Assembly (NCBI GenBank): GCA_963779515.1
Contig: CAVZYN010000002.1
Location: 992,001-1,056,000 of the forward strand
Source: CAVZYN01 sp963779515
Lineage (GTDB): Bacteria > Pseudomonadota > Alphaproteobacteria > Rhizobiales > Hyphomicrobiaceae
DNA: 64,000 nucleotides
Direction: 5' to 3'
The notes under the pieces were generated by a model. It ran no database searches. It worked only from the letters and a program-made list of their open reading frames with translations, and was not told the DNA's origin. The position numbers and the translations under genes were made by a program. Positions 1-9,277 of this stretch are shown here, piece by piece. Numbering within the stretch: position 1 is the first letter of the stretch; every line of letters begins with the position of its first letter.

Positions 1-1
1 C

Positions 2-220
2 GCGGGCAAGGAGACCGGGCGGTATCATCATCGCTTCGCGTGCGAGTATCACTTCAAGAAGCCCGGCAAGTGGCCAGCCAATAGCGCGCCGACGCAACCG
101 GATGCGGCCTGCGCGCCCGAGGAATGGGCGCAGTTCAAGACGTATCTCTGCGTGGAGAACCGTTGCACCTATCAGTACGTCAAATTCAGCACCGCCAAAG
201 TGCCGCTCGGTGCGAAGTAG
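2..220 (+). CDS. hypothetical protein, C-terminal part only (cut by window edge)
   Basis: An open frame runs from the window edge to a TAG at 218-220 and gives about 72 residues. The visible part is rich in Cys, Tyr and Lys/His (four cysteines), which could suit an exported, disulphide-bonded protein, but no family is recognised. It ends 17 bases before the stop of the convergent MttB-like gene. The N-terminus and any signal peptide lie outside the window. Confidence 0.5.
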   Translation, partial: AGKETGRYHHRFACEYHFKKPGKWPANSAPTQPDAACAPEEWAQFKTYLCVENRCTYQYVKFSTAKVPLGAK

Positions 221-237
221 GCGCGAAGTCGCACGCG

Positions 238-1812
238 TCAGAAATCGGTCTTGACGCCGCCTTCGGCGATACGGCGGGTGACGAAGGCGTCGAGTTCGTC
301 GCGGATGGCGGGGTCCATCGCGGGTGCGGTGTAGCGGGCGAGCGTCTCCTGCCAGAGAGCGTGGGCTTTTTCTGGTGCCGTGGGGCTACCAGCGTCGCGC
401 CAGCTTTCGAAATTGCGCCAGTCGGAGAGCAGCGGTGCGTAGAACGCATTTTGATAGCGGGCTTGCGTGTGCGGGGTGCCGAAGTAGTGGCCGCCGGGGC
501 CGACGTCACGCATGGCGTCGAGGGCGAGGGTGTCGCGATCGACGGTGAGCGGATCGAGGAATTCGGCGACCATCTGCAACAGATCGACGTCGACGATGGT
601 TTTCTCGAAGGAGGCCGTGAGGCCGCCTTCCATCCAGCCGGCCGCATGGAGAATGAAGTTGGCGCCGCCCATGACCGCACCCCAGAGCGAAAACACGCTC
701 TCCCAGGCGGCTTGAGCGTCGATGGCGTTGGCGGCGCAGGCATTCGACGAGCGATAGGGGATGTTATAGCGGCGCGCGAGTTGCCCGCCGATGGCGGCGG
801 CCTTCATGTATTCCGGCGTGCCGAAGGCTGGCGCGCCGCTTTTCATGTCGACGTTGGAGGTGAAGCCGCCATAGACGACGGGCGCGCCGGGCTTGACCAT
901 CTGCGTGAAGGCGATGCCGGCCAGCGCCTCGGCGTTCTGTTGTGCGAGCGCGCCGGCGATGGTGACGGGTGCCATGGCGCCAGCAAGCGTGAACGGCGTC
1001 ATGATGATGACCTGCCCGCGCGCGCTCATTTCCATGATGCCGGTGAGCATCGGCGCATCGAGGCGCAGCGGCGAGGAGGAGTTGATTACGGAGATCAAAG
1101 ACGGCTCGCGATCGAGTTGTGCGTTGGTGATGCCGCGCGCGATGCGGGCAATCTCGATGGCGTCGCGATTGCGGTCGCGGCCGAGCGAGTAGGCGTGGAA
1201 GGCCTTGTCGGTCAGCGTCGCGAGATCGCGCAGGCATTCGAGGTGGCGGATCGAGGCGTGCAGATCGACGGGCTCGACCGGATAGCCGCCGGTCATGTGG
1301 ATGATGTTGAAGGATTGAGCGAGGCGGAGAAGGTTGCGGAAATCGGTGTGATTGCCGGGGCGCCGGCCGTTGGTGAGATCGGAACAATTGGGAGCGCTTG
1401 CAACCTGCGCGAAGATCACGTGATCGCCGCCGAACGTCAGAGTATGGGCGGGGTTGCGCGCGTGGAGTTGGAACGTCGCCGGCGCGGTCTTGATCTTGTC
1501 GAGGATCAGACCGCGATCGAAGCGGACGCGGGGAGAGCCTGCCGTCACGTCGCCGCCTGCCTGCTTGATGAGCGCGCGTGCGCCGGCGTCGAGGAAATCC
1601 ATGCCGATGTCTTCGAGCACGGTGAGGGACGCGTCGTGGATGGCTTCGAGTTCGTCGCGGCTGACGAGATCGACGGCGGGGAAGCGGCGGCGCGGCTGGC
1701 GGAACGGTTTTTGCTGCCGGCTCGCGTCGGCGGCGCGCTGGCCGCGGGCGGCCCGGCCGCCGCCACGCTCGCGCCGTCCTGGGGGCACCGGGGTGTCTGC
1801 GGCATCGCTCAT
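238..1812 (-). CDS. trimethylamine methyltransferase (MttB) superfamily protein, non-pyrrolysine
   Basis: A 524-residue protein of the MttB superfamily. Members transfer a methyl group from a methylated or quaternary amine to a corrinoid protein. The conserved C-terminal stretch GPGGHYFGTPHT and the HAAGWMEGGL region are present. The frame has no internal amber codon, so it belongs to the non-pyrrolysine branch (MtgB-like, known to act on glycine betaine, carnitine or proline betaine) rather than true MttB. The first 45 residues are Arg/Gly-rich and low complexity, so the real start may lie downstream. Its start overlaps the stop of the upstream ABC ATPase gene by 4 bases (ATGA), showing translational coupling to a transporter operon. 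No corrinoid protein gene is visible here. The substrate is not known. Confidence 0.85.
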   Translation of the reverse strand: MSDAADTPVPPGRRERGGGRAARGQRAADASRQQKPFRQPRRRFPAVDLVSRDELEAIHDASLTVLEDIGMDFLDAGARALIKQAGGDVTAGSPRVRFDRGLILDKIKTAPATFQLHARNPAHTLTFGGDHVIFAQVASAPNCSDLTNGRRPGNHTDFRNLLRLAQSFNIIHMTGGYPVEPVDLHASIRHLECLRDLATLTDKAFHAYSLGRDRNRDAIEIARIARGITNAQLDREPSLISVINSSSPLRLDAPMLTGIMEMSARGQVIIMTPFTLAGAMAPVTIAGALAQQNAEALAGIAFTQMVKPGAPVVYGGFTSNVDMKSGAPAFGTPEYMKAAAIGGQLARRYNIPYRSSNACAANAIDAQAAWESVFSLWGAVMGGANFILHAAGWMEGGLTASFEKTIVDVDLLQMVAEFLDPLTVDRDTLALDAMRDVGPGGHYFGTPHTQARYQNAFYAPLLSDWRNFESWRDAGSPTAPEKAHALWQETLARYTAPAMDPAIRDELDAFVTRRIAEGGVKTDF

Positions 1813-3857
1813 GGGGCGGCCTCCGCCAGTGACGGGGGTGCGGGTACCACGGCCGAGAATTCGTGATGGCAGGCGATGGAGTGCGCTCCAAAGCCGCGAA
1901 CGGGCGGCGCGGTGGTCTCACACATGGTGCCGATCTTGGCGGGGCAGCGGCTGGCGAAAGCGCAGCCTTGGATCTTGGCGGTGGCGCTCGGCATTGTGCC
2001 GCCGAGGACGATCTTCGCTGGGCCGGCGTCAGGATCGGGCGTCGGGGCGGCGGCCAACAGCGCTTCGGTATAGGGATGGAAAGGCGGGGCCAACACCTGA
2101 TCGGCGGGGCCGTATTCGACGATGCGGCCGAGGTACATGACGGCGACCCAATCGGCCATGTGGCGGATCAGTGCTAGGTCGTGGCTGATGATGATGACGC
2201 CGATGGGCGACGTTTCGAGAAGATCTCCGAGCAGATTGACGATCGAGGCTTGCACGGAGACGTCGAGGGCGGAGACCGGTTCGTCGGCGATGAGCAGATC
2301 GGGATTGCCGGCGAGCGCGCGGGCGATGGCGACGCGCTGACGCTGGCCGCCGGACAGCTGATGCGGCAGGCGTCGGAGCAGTTCGGCGGGCAAGCGCACG
2401 CGCTGGATCAGATCGCGGACTTCTTTTTTTGCGGCGGCGCGGCTGAGGCCTTTCAGGCGGCGCAAGGGACGCGTCAGTGCAAATTCGACGGTATGGCTTG
2501 GATTGAGCGTCGAGTTGGGGTTCTGGAACACCATCTGGATGCGGCGGCGCAGATCCGTCGTGCGCTGGTCGACCGGCGTGACGGCGAGATTGACGCCGTT
2601 GAAGCGGGCGTCGCCGGAAGACCCTTCGACTAGACCGGCGATGACTTTGGCGAGCGTGGATTTGCCGCAACCGGATTCGCCGACGATGGCGAGCGTCTGG
2701 CCCGCGCGCGCGTCGAACGACACGTCAGTGACGGCGCGGACGGTTTTGGCGCCACCGCCGCCGAAGCGGCCGCCGAGCTTGTAGTCCTTGGAGACGGCGG
2801 TGGCGGAAAGAATGACGGTGGCATTGCTGTTGGCGGCCTTGGCTGCGCCGTGCGCCTGTGTTTCTGCGATGGTGGGCAGTGCGTGCAGACGGGCGCAACG
2901 GGCGGCGTGGCCGGCACCGATCGGCTGCATGGTGATCGGGTGTGGATCGCAGGCGCCGGCGTGATGAAACGCGCAGCGCGGTGCGAAGGCGCAGCCGATG
3001 CGCGCGCGATCGGCGGCGGCGATCACGCCATCGATGGGCGTCAGGCGGCGGGAGCGGCCACCGGTATCGAGGCGGGGCAAGGCTGCGAGGAGACCGCGCG
3101 TGTAGGGGTGGGCCGGGGCGCGGAACACGCGGCCGATCGGGCCTTCTTCGACGAGGCGGCCGGCATAGAGCACGCCGATGCGATCACAGATGCGCGCGAC
3201 GGTGCCGAGGTTGTGGCTGATGAAGAGGATGGCGGCGCCAAAGCGGGTGCGCAGGTCGCGGACGAGCTCGAGGATCGCGGCTTCAATCGTGACATCGAGT
3301 CCGGTGGTCGGCTCGTCCATGATGAGCAGGGAGGGCTCCGCCATCAGCGCCATGGCAATGACGACGCGCTGTTGCTGGCCGCCGGAGAGCTGGTGCGGAT
3401 AGCGCGTCATGTAGGCGGCGGGATCGGAGAGGCGGACTTCGCCGAGCATCGCGATGGCGCGGTCGCGCCCGCGCGAGCGGCTAGTTTCGCCATGCAGCAT
3501 CGGCACTTCGATCAACTGATCGCCGATTGTCATCACCGGATTCAGGCTCGACATCGGATCCTGGTAGATCATGGCGATCCGGTTGCCGCGCAGGCGACGG
3601 AGTTCGGCGCCGTCGAGCGACGTCAGATCGCGGTCTTCCAGCAGGATCCGGCCGGTCGCGACACGCATGCCTTGCGGCAGGTAGTGCATGGCGGCGAGCG
3701 CGATCGTGGATTTGCCGCAGCCGGATTCGCCGACGAGGCCGAGCGCTTCACCGGGGCCGATGCGGAGGCTGACGTCGTCGAGAATGCGGGTCGCGGCGCC
3801 GCGCCGGCCTTGGTGGTCGATGGTGACGTGGTCGAAGGTGATGATATCAGCCATCAC
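1809..3857 (-). CDS. fused double ATPase of a dipeptide/oligopeptide-type ABC transporter (DppD-DppF fusion)
   Basis: This 682-residue cytoplasmic protein carries two complete ABC ATPase modules in tandem. Module 1 has Walker A GESGCGKST at residues 43-51, signature LSGGQQQR near 157-164 and Walker B LLIMDEP near 177-183. Module 2 has a second GESGCGKST near residue 395, then LSGGQRQR and LLIADEP. Each half ends in the oligopeptide/dipeptide C-terminal motif with cysteines (CAFAPRC and CAFASRC). It is therefore a DppD-DppF fusion powering the permeases encoded just upstream, with which it overlaps by 11 bases. It is also coupled to the downstream MttB-like gene. Confidence 0.92.
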   Translation of the reverse strand: MMADIITFDHVTIDHQGRRGAATRILDDVSLRIGPGEALGLVGESGCGKSTIALAAMHYLPQGMRVATGRILLEDRDLTSLDGAELRRLRGNRIAMIYQDPMSSLNPVMTIGDQLIEVPMLHGETSRSRGRDRAIAMLGEVRLSDPAAYMTRYPHQLSGGQQQRVVIAMALMAEPSLLIMDEPTTGLDVTIEAAILELVRDLRTRFGAAILFISHNLGTVARICDRIGVLYAGRLVEEGPIGRVFRAPAHPYTRGLLAALPRLDTGGRSRRLTPIDGVIAAADRARIGCAFAPRCAFHHAGACDPHPITMQPIGAGHAARCARLHALPTIAETQAHGAAKAANSNATVILSATAVSKDYKLGGRFGGGGAKTVRAVTDVSFDARAGQTLAIVGESGCGKSTLAKVIAGLVEGSSGDARFNGVNLAVTPVDQRTTDLRRRIQMVFQNPNSTLNPSHTVEFALTRPLRRLKGLSRAAAKKEVRDLIQRVRLPAELLRRLPHQLSGGQRQRVAIARALAGNPDLLIADEPVSALDVSVQASIVNLLGDLLETSPIGVIIISHDLALIRHMADWVAVMYLGRIVEYGPADQVLAPPFHPYTEALLAAAPTPDPDAGPAKIVLGGTMPSATAKIQGCAFASRCPAKIGTMCETTAPPVRGFGAHSIACHHEFSAVVPAPPSLAEAAP

Positions 3858-4755
3858 GCGCCGCCTCCTGCAGGCCGCTGGCGAGAAAGTTGAAGCCGAT
3901 CACGAGCGATGAAATCGCGGCGGCGGGGATCAGCGTCATGTGCGGCCAAACGAAAATCATGCCGTAGGCTTCCTTGACCATGCCGCCCCAATCCGGATCG
4001 GGTGGTGGCAAGCCGATGCCGAGGAAGCCGAGCACGCCTATGGCGATGGTCGTGTAACCGAGGCGCAGGAAGAAATCGACGATCAGGGGACCGCGCACGT
4101 TGGGGAGGATTTCACAGAGCAGGATGTAGAGCGTGGATTCGCCGCGCATGCGGGCCGCGGCGATGTAGTCGCGGTTTTTGACGTCCAGCGTCACGGCGCG
4201 AACGATGCGGGCGATGATTGGGGCCGAGGAGAACGCGATCACGAGAATGATGTTGAGAGCGGAGGCGCCGAAGCGGGCAATAATGATGAGGTAGAGAATG
4301 ATTTTTGGGAAGGCGAGGAGGATGTCGCCGGCACGCATGATGACGGCGTCGATCCAGCCGCCGCGGTAGCCGGCGAAGAGGCCGAGAAGAGTGCCGAGGA
4401 CGGCGGCGCCAATGACGGCGGCGGGGGCGACCGTCAAGACCGTGCGCGCGCCCCAGACGAGGCGGGACCAGATATCGCGGCCGAGATGGTCGACGCCGAG
4501 CCAGTTTTTCAGCGTTGGGTAGGGGTAGGCGATCGCCGCCGGGTTCATTTTGTTCGGTGGTTGTGGTGCGATCCACGGCGCAAACATGGCGCAGATCACC
4601 CAGAACAGCAGGATCGCGGCGCCGATGGTGCCGATCGGCGAGATCGTCAGTGTCGACCAGAGGCGGCCCGGGAGGGTTGCGTGAGGCGCGCCTGCCGCAT
4701 CCGCAAGACTGGGCGGCGCTGCGCGTTCGGCGAGAGGGCGCGCAGCCTCAGTCAT
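3847..4755 (-). CDS. ABC transporter permease, DppC type
   Basis: A 302-residue inner-membrane permease. After a short cytoplasmic N-terminus comes a first membrane segment (about residues 38-58), then the DppC-type LGVDHLGRDIWSRLVWG region and further hydrophobic segments. The permease EAA loop (YIAAARMRGES) contacts the ATPase. The start ATG at 4753-4755 overlaps the dppB stop (ATGA). The same frame continues open upstream through dppB, but that stretch is not DppC. The C-terminus overlaps the ATPase gene by 11 bases, so dppB-dppC-ATPase-mttB form one leftward operon. Confidence 0.9.
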   Translation of the reverse strand: MTEAARPLAERAAPPSLADAAGAPHATLPGRLWSTLTISPIGTIGAAILLFWVICAMFAPWIAPQPPNKMNPAAIAYPYPTLKNWLGVDHLGRDIWSRLVWGARTVLTVAPAAVIGAAVLGTLLGLFAGYRGGWIDAVIMRAGDILLAFPKIILYLIIIARFGASALNIILVIAFSSAPIIARIVRAVTLDVKNRDYIAAARMRGESTLYILLCEILPNVRGPLIVDFFLRLGYTTIAIGVLGFLGIGLPPPDPDWGGMVKEAYGMIFVWPHMTLIPAAAISSLVIGFNFLASGLQEAARDG

Positions 4756-5691
4756 ACGCGGATCCTTGGATCGAGCGCCATGTAACCGAGATCGCCGAAC
4801 AGCTGCGTCAGCATGGTGACGCTCACAGCAACGAGCGTTCCTGCCTCGATGATGGCGATGTCTTTTGCGAGGGCGGCCTCCAGCATCATGCGGCCGAAGC
4901 CCGGGTAAGCGAACACGGTCTCGACGACGACAAGTCCGGACACGAGGTAGTTGAGCTGCAACAGGATGACAGTGAAGGGTGCAATGAGGGCATTGCGCAT
5001 GGCGTGCTTGGTGACGACGTCGCGGTAGCTCATGCCTTTCAGGACGGCGGTGCGGATGTAGGGTTGGCGCATGACCTCGACCATGGATTGACGAATCATG
5101 GAGATGAGATAGCCGGCGTCGTAGAGCGTGACGACCGCGACCGGGAGAATGAACTGGCTCCAGACCGGCCAGCCGCCGCCGGTCGTCAGCGGCGATGTCC
5201 CGGGCAGGATGCCGAGCCAGACGACGAAGATCGCGATCAGGAACACGCCCATGGCGAATTCGGGGATTGAGGCGCAGACGGAAGAGAACACGGAGACGGC
5301 GCGATCGGTGCGGCTGCGCTCGCGCATGCCAGCGAGCACGCCAAACAGGATCGAGAACGGCACGATCACGGCAAAGCTGATGGCGGCGAGAAGCAGTCGT
5401 GTTGCCGAGCCGGTCCCAGAGCACGTGCGAGACGGGTTTGCGATAGACGATCGAGTCTCCGAAGTCGCCGCGCAACGCATTGCCCATGTATTCGGCGTAG
5501 CGGACGAGCACGGGACGATCGAGGCCCATCTGCTTGTTGAGAATGTCGACCTGCTCTTGCGTTGCGTAGGGTCCGAGGATCTTGCTCGCGACATCGCCGG
5601 GTGTCAGCTCGTTCAGCGTGAACACGAGGAACGACACCACAAAGAGCGTGATCCCCATATTGCAGAGCTGGCGGATGAGATAGCGACCCAT
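4752..5691 (-). CDS. ABC transporter permease, DppB type, interrupted by a one-base frameshift
   Basis: The DppB family protein starts with MGRYLIRQL at 5691 and runs through the typical TPGDVASKILGP and GLDRPVLVRYAEYMGNALRGDFG segments to DRLGN. It then continues in another frame as LLLAAISFAV through the EAA-like loop and ends DPRIRV. The break lies near 5397, where one extra base (T on the + strand) separates the two parts. Removing it gives 312 residues, normal for the family. The gene is coupled to dppC by a 4-base overlap. A lone +1 change inside an otherwise well-kept operon looks more like a sequence error than gene decay. Confidence 0.85.
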
Positions 5692-5761
5692 GCAGATCCC
5701 AGGGAGGCTTGCGGTTCTTGACGTTCTAACGAACCACACGCGGGGCGCAATTACCAGCCGC

Positions 5762-6307
5762 TCAGTCGGCATCGGCCTCGGTTTGCGCGAGGGCCTTCGC
5801 AGCGACGGCGTAGGCAAATCCGGCGCGGGCAAGCGCGCGCAGATCCTTGTCGCGGGTCGCGGGCGTCGCGCCGCCCTTGCGCCAAGCGCCGAGGCGCTTG
5901 CGTTCGGCAAAGCGCCGGGCTTGCGCCAGTTCATCGAGATCGGGCGCGAGGGCCTTGGCGATCTGTTCGGTGGTGAGGCCTTTCTGACGGAGGCCCATGG
6001 CGATGCGGCGCTTTGAAAGGCCTTTGTTCATGAGGGTGGCGGCGCGGCTGGCGGCAAACGTGGTGTCATCGACGAGGCGCAGCGTGACGCACTCGGCGAC
6101 GGCGGCGGCGACCAGGCCGTTGGTCTCGTCAGAGAGGGCGCGGAGCCCGAGGCGGCGCTTGGCGCGGCGCTCGAGCGTCTGGCGCAGCATCGTGGTGCTG
6201 GCGGAGCGGCCCGAGAGATAGTGCAGCGCGGCGTTGCGGAGATAGGAGGCGGTGACGGGCCGCGGCGTTGTCAATCGCGTGCGTGGCGGCGGCTCGGACT
6301 TCGTCAT
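5762..6307 (-). CDS. recX: RecX family regulatory protein
   Basis: This 181-residue basic protein matches the RecX family, whose members bind RecA filaments and modulate recombination and the SOS response. It shows the three-helix repeats of the family: an N-terminal NAALHYLSGRSAS block, a middle LVDDTTFAASRAATLMNKG block and a C-terminal DELAQARRFAERKRLG block. Its position is odd: it sits between the binding-protein gene upstream and dppB downstream on the same strand and thus interrupts the transporter set. No recA is in the window. Confidence 0.82.
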   Translation of the reverse strand: MTKSEPPPRTRLTTPRPVTASYLRNAALHYLSGRSASTTMLRQTLERRAKRRLGLRALSDETNGLVAAAVAECVTLRLVDDTTFAASRAATLMNKGLSKRRIAMGLRQKGLTTEQIAKALAPDLDELAQARRFAERKRLGAWRKGGATPATRDKDLRALARAGFAYAVAAKALAQTEADAD

Positions 6308-6326
6308 GCGCGCAATTCAGAGTGTT

Positions 6327-6350
6327 GCCGAGGCGCGATCACGCCTCGGC
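6327..6350. terminator. perfect 9-bp hairpin between the binding-protein gene and recX
   Basis: The arms GCCGAGGCG (6327-6335) and CGCCTCGGC (6342-6350) enclose a 6-base loop, 15 bases past the stop of the binding-protein gene. There is no T tract, so this is a transcript-end or attenuating hairpin rather than a classical intrinsic terminator. It could make the solute-binding protein mRNA more abundant than the permease part. Confidence 0.5.
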
Positions 6351-6364
6351 GATTGTTATCGTGC

Positions 6365-8030
6365 TTACGCGTCAACCCACATGTCCTTGGCTTCGATGTA
6401 GATCGAGGGGTGGATCTTGTAGCCCTTGATCTTTTTGTCGGTGTAGTTGAACACCGCGCGCCACAGCGGCACGACCACCGGGCCTTCCTCCTGCATGATG
6501 GTGCCGATCTTGCCGATGACCTCTTTACGCTTGGCGACGTCGAGATAGCCTTCGGCCTCGGTGATCAGCTTGTCGAATGCAGCATTGGACCAGGCGGAAC
6601 TCGTTCCACGCCGCGCCGGTGCGGTAGGCGAGCGACAGCACCATCGTGCCGAGCGGCCGGTGCGCCCAGGTCGTGAAGCCGAATGGCACCTTGGTCCACA
6701 CGTTCCAGTACTGCGCGGACGGCATGACGTTGATCTTCACCCGAATGCCGGCTTCTTTCCACTGCTCGACCATGGCCTGCACGGCGAGCAGTTCCCAATC
6801 CGGTGCCGGGCGGGCGGCGATTTCGGTGTCGATGCCGTTGGGATACCCGGCTTCGGCGAGAAGCGCCTTGGCTTTGGCAATGTCGCGCTTGACGAGGGCT
6901 GGCACGTACTCGGGATGCGCGGGCGACACGTGATGCTGGTCGCCGACTTTGCCGAGCCCGCGGTGGGCGACTTTCAGCGTGGCGTCGGTGTCGGTCGCAA
7001 GGCGAAGAGCCTGGCGGACGCGCTTGTCGTCGAACGGTTTGATCGGGTGGACGCGGGCGACGGCGGTGTAGCCGGTGTCGACTGAGTTCACCTGCACATG
7101 CGGGAGTTGCTCGACGGTCGGGAGCGTCGCAATCGCGCCCTGGTAGATCATGTCGACTTGTTTGGAGGCGAGGGCTGCGACTTGAGCCGCCGGATCTTCG
7201 CCAAGATCGATGATCTCGAAACGATCGATGTGCGCGCCGCCACCCCAATGCGGCTTCTTCGCATTGACGAAGACGGCGCGTTTGCCGATGTCGAGTTCTG
7301 CCAGTTCGAAGGCGCCGGTGCCGTTGGATCCGACTTTGAATTCGCCGTTCTCTTCCGGGTCCATCATCATGACCGGATAGTGGAACATGGCCTCGGGTAT
7401 GCCGAGGTTCGGCGACTTGCCGACGATCTTGACGGTGAAGTCATCGACTTTCGAGATCGCATTGGCGTCCCAAAGCTTGGTCGATTTCTTCTTTGCGTTG
7501 GTCTTGGTGTCGATTTCCTCGGTCTCGAACTCGTCGAGGATGAAGCCCTTGAGGAGGCCGACAGTGGACGAACCTGTTTTGGCGTCCAATAGCCGCTTCA
7601 AATTCCAGACCACGTCGTCGGCGGTGAACTTGCGGCCCTTGCGCCAGGTGACGTCCTTGCGCAGCGAGAGCGTCCAGGTCTTGAGGTCGGGGCTCGCCTC
7701 CCATTTCTCGACGAGATGCGGGCGCGTGACGTTGTCGATGCCGGTGAAGGTCAGATAGTCGAGCGATTGGCGGGCGGCGTTGGCGCCTTCGATCCAGGAA
7801 TAGGTGTGCGGGCTCTTGAGATCCTGCACGCGCATGCCGATGCGGACGATGCCACCCTTCTTCGGTGCGGCTTGGGCGAGCACGGGGGCGGAGAGGCCGG
7901 CCATGCCGTAGGCGACGGGGGCGGCGATGCCGAGCAGCGTTGCGATGCGCAGGAAGTCACGGCGATCGAGTTGGCCGTCGGCGAATTCGCGGCCGGCTTT
8001 TTTGATGATGGGATGCAAGCGATCCGTCAT
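6365..8030 (-). CDS. ABC transporter family 5 substrate-binding protein, with one-base frameshift near the 3' end
   Basis: A periplasmic peptide/opine-type (DppA/OppA, SBP family 5) binding protein. The N-terminus has a twin-arginine-like motif DRRDFLRIA followed by a hydrophobic stretch and cleavage after VLAQA (about residue 54). The family landmarks ADDVVWNLKRLLD and the KPFDDKRVRQAL region are present. Near 6598 the frame shifts by one extra base. The correct C-terminus continues as SAWSNAAFDKLITEAEG and ends KDMWVDA with a TAA at 6365-6367, giving about 554 residues. It is separated from the permease genes by recX but lies on the same strand and surely supplies the transporter. Confidence 0.88.
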
Positions 8031-8171
8031 GGTGTCCTCCCTGGGAATTCACTGTCTGGTCGCGGTCTGGGCAAGGTGCGCGGACGGCCAGATCCTTGGC
8101 CGGAGAGTAGACCGCCGTTTGCGGAGGTGGCAAGCTCGACGCGAGATGATCAAGGGGTGGGTGGGCGTCGC

Positions 8172-9197
8172 ATGACTATTCCAAGCGTCGATGTCGGCGC
8201 GCTGTTTGGCGGAACTTCGCCCGCGCGCGATGCAACGGATCGGGCGATCTTTCAGGCGGCCATCGCGAGCGGGTTCATGATCATCACGGGGTTGCCCGCT
8301 GAGATTGCGCCGAGCCAACCGAGGCGAAAGGACTTGTTGCGGCTGTTCACCTTGACGGCGGCCGACAAGGGAAAATTGCTGCGGCGCACGTTCGATCCGT
8401 CGCGGCCCAACCTCTATCGTGGGTTCTTTCCGCTGCAGGCGGGCGGAAACACCTACAAGGAAGGGATCGATATGGGGCCGGACGTGGCCTATCCGGATTG
8501 GCGCGCCGATCCATCCGATCCACTGACGGAGACGACGCCGCTGCCGGATGAGGCAGCGCTGCCCGGATGGCGGACGGCGGTTCACGCCTATTACATCGGC
8601 ATGGAGCATCTGGGCGCGACGCTCATGCGGTCGCTGGCGCGGAGTTTGAACTTGGACGAGACGACGTTCCACGACGCGTTCAAGGGTGGCATCTCGACGT
8701 TGCGGCTGATCCGCTATCCGGAGCGGACGGAGGCGTCGCTGGCAGGCGCCAAGCCGTTGGAGGTGGTGGTCGAGCATAAGGGCGAGCGGCGCTTCATGAT
8801 CGGAGGCGCGCATGTGGATTCAGGCTTCGTGACGCTGTTGGCGCAGGATGGCGTCGAGGGGCTGCAAGCGAAAGCGAGCGATGGCACGTGGATTGATGTA
8901 CCGCCGGTCGAGGGATCAATGGCGGTAAACTTCGGCGGGCTGTTGGAGCGCTGGACGGGCGGGCGCGTCAAGGCGACGGAGCATCGCGTGCTTGGGCAAT
9001 GCGTGACCGGGCCAGGGCGCGAGCGGTGCTCGATCCCGTTCTTCTATGAGCCGCGCGTCGATGCGGTGATCCGGCCGATGCCAGGCAGCAGGGATTTCGC
9101 TCCATTCACGTACGGGGATCATCTGTGGAGCGCGATGACCAAGTTCATTGAGTTTGCCGCGTTGAAGGATGTGCGGGCGCCGCGTGGTGTGACGTGA
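8172..9197 (+). CDS. 2-oxoglutarate/Fe(II)-dependent oxygenase, isopenicillin N synthase-like
   Basis: This 341-residue enzyme starts MTIPSVDVGALFGG, the typical N-terminus of the IPNS-like 2OG oxygenase family. The iron triad is visible as His214-x-Asp216 (GAHVDSG) and His271 (ATEHRVLG). The 2-oxoglutarate-binding R-x-S motif is Arg285-Cys-Ser287 (ERCSIPFF). The substrate cannot be predicted. It is divergent from the binding-protein gene, with 141 bases between the starts that must hold both promoters. The same frame is open far upstream, but that part lies antisense to the transporter gene. Confidence 0.88.
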   Translation: MTIPSVDVGALFGGTSPARDATDRAIFQAAIASGFMIITGLPAEIAPSQPRRKDLLRLFTLTAADKGKLLRRTFDPSRPNLYRGFFPLQAGGNTYKEGIDMGPDVAYPDWRADPSDPLTETTPLPDEAALPGWRTAVHAYYIGMEHLGATLMRSLARSLNLDETTFHDAFKGGISTLRLIRYPERTEASLAGAKPLEVVVEHKGERRFMIGGAHVDSGFVTLLAQDGVEGLQAKASDGTWIDVPPVEGSMAVNFGGLLERWTGGRVKATEHRVLGQCVTGPGRERCSIPFFYEPRVDAVIRPMPGSRDFAPFTYGDHLWSAMTKFIEFAALKDVRAPRGVT

Positions 9198-9277
9198 CGG
9201 ATGTAAGGGTTCGACCTTGTGGCGGGTAACAACTTCCGTCACGATGTGGCCAGGATCGAGGACGCGGGAGCAGGTTC

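Noticed and set aside
238..1812. A pyrrolysine-containing trimethylamine methyltransferase
   Set aside because: The frame has no internal TAG codon, so it is a non-pyrrolysine family member.
124..1866. A 580-codon open frame on the + strand over the MttB-like gene
   Set aside because: Antisense frame without recognisable domains; it overlaps the true stop and start of well-identified genes.
3847..5934. One 695-residue permease-like protein
   Set aside because: The middle 200 residues are an out-of-frame reading of dppB; two permeases with a one-base shift explain the conserved segments better.
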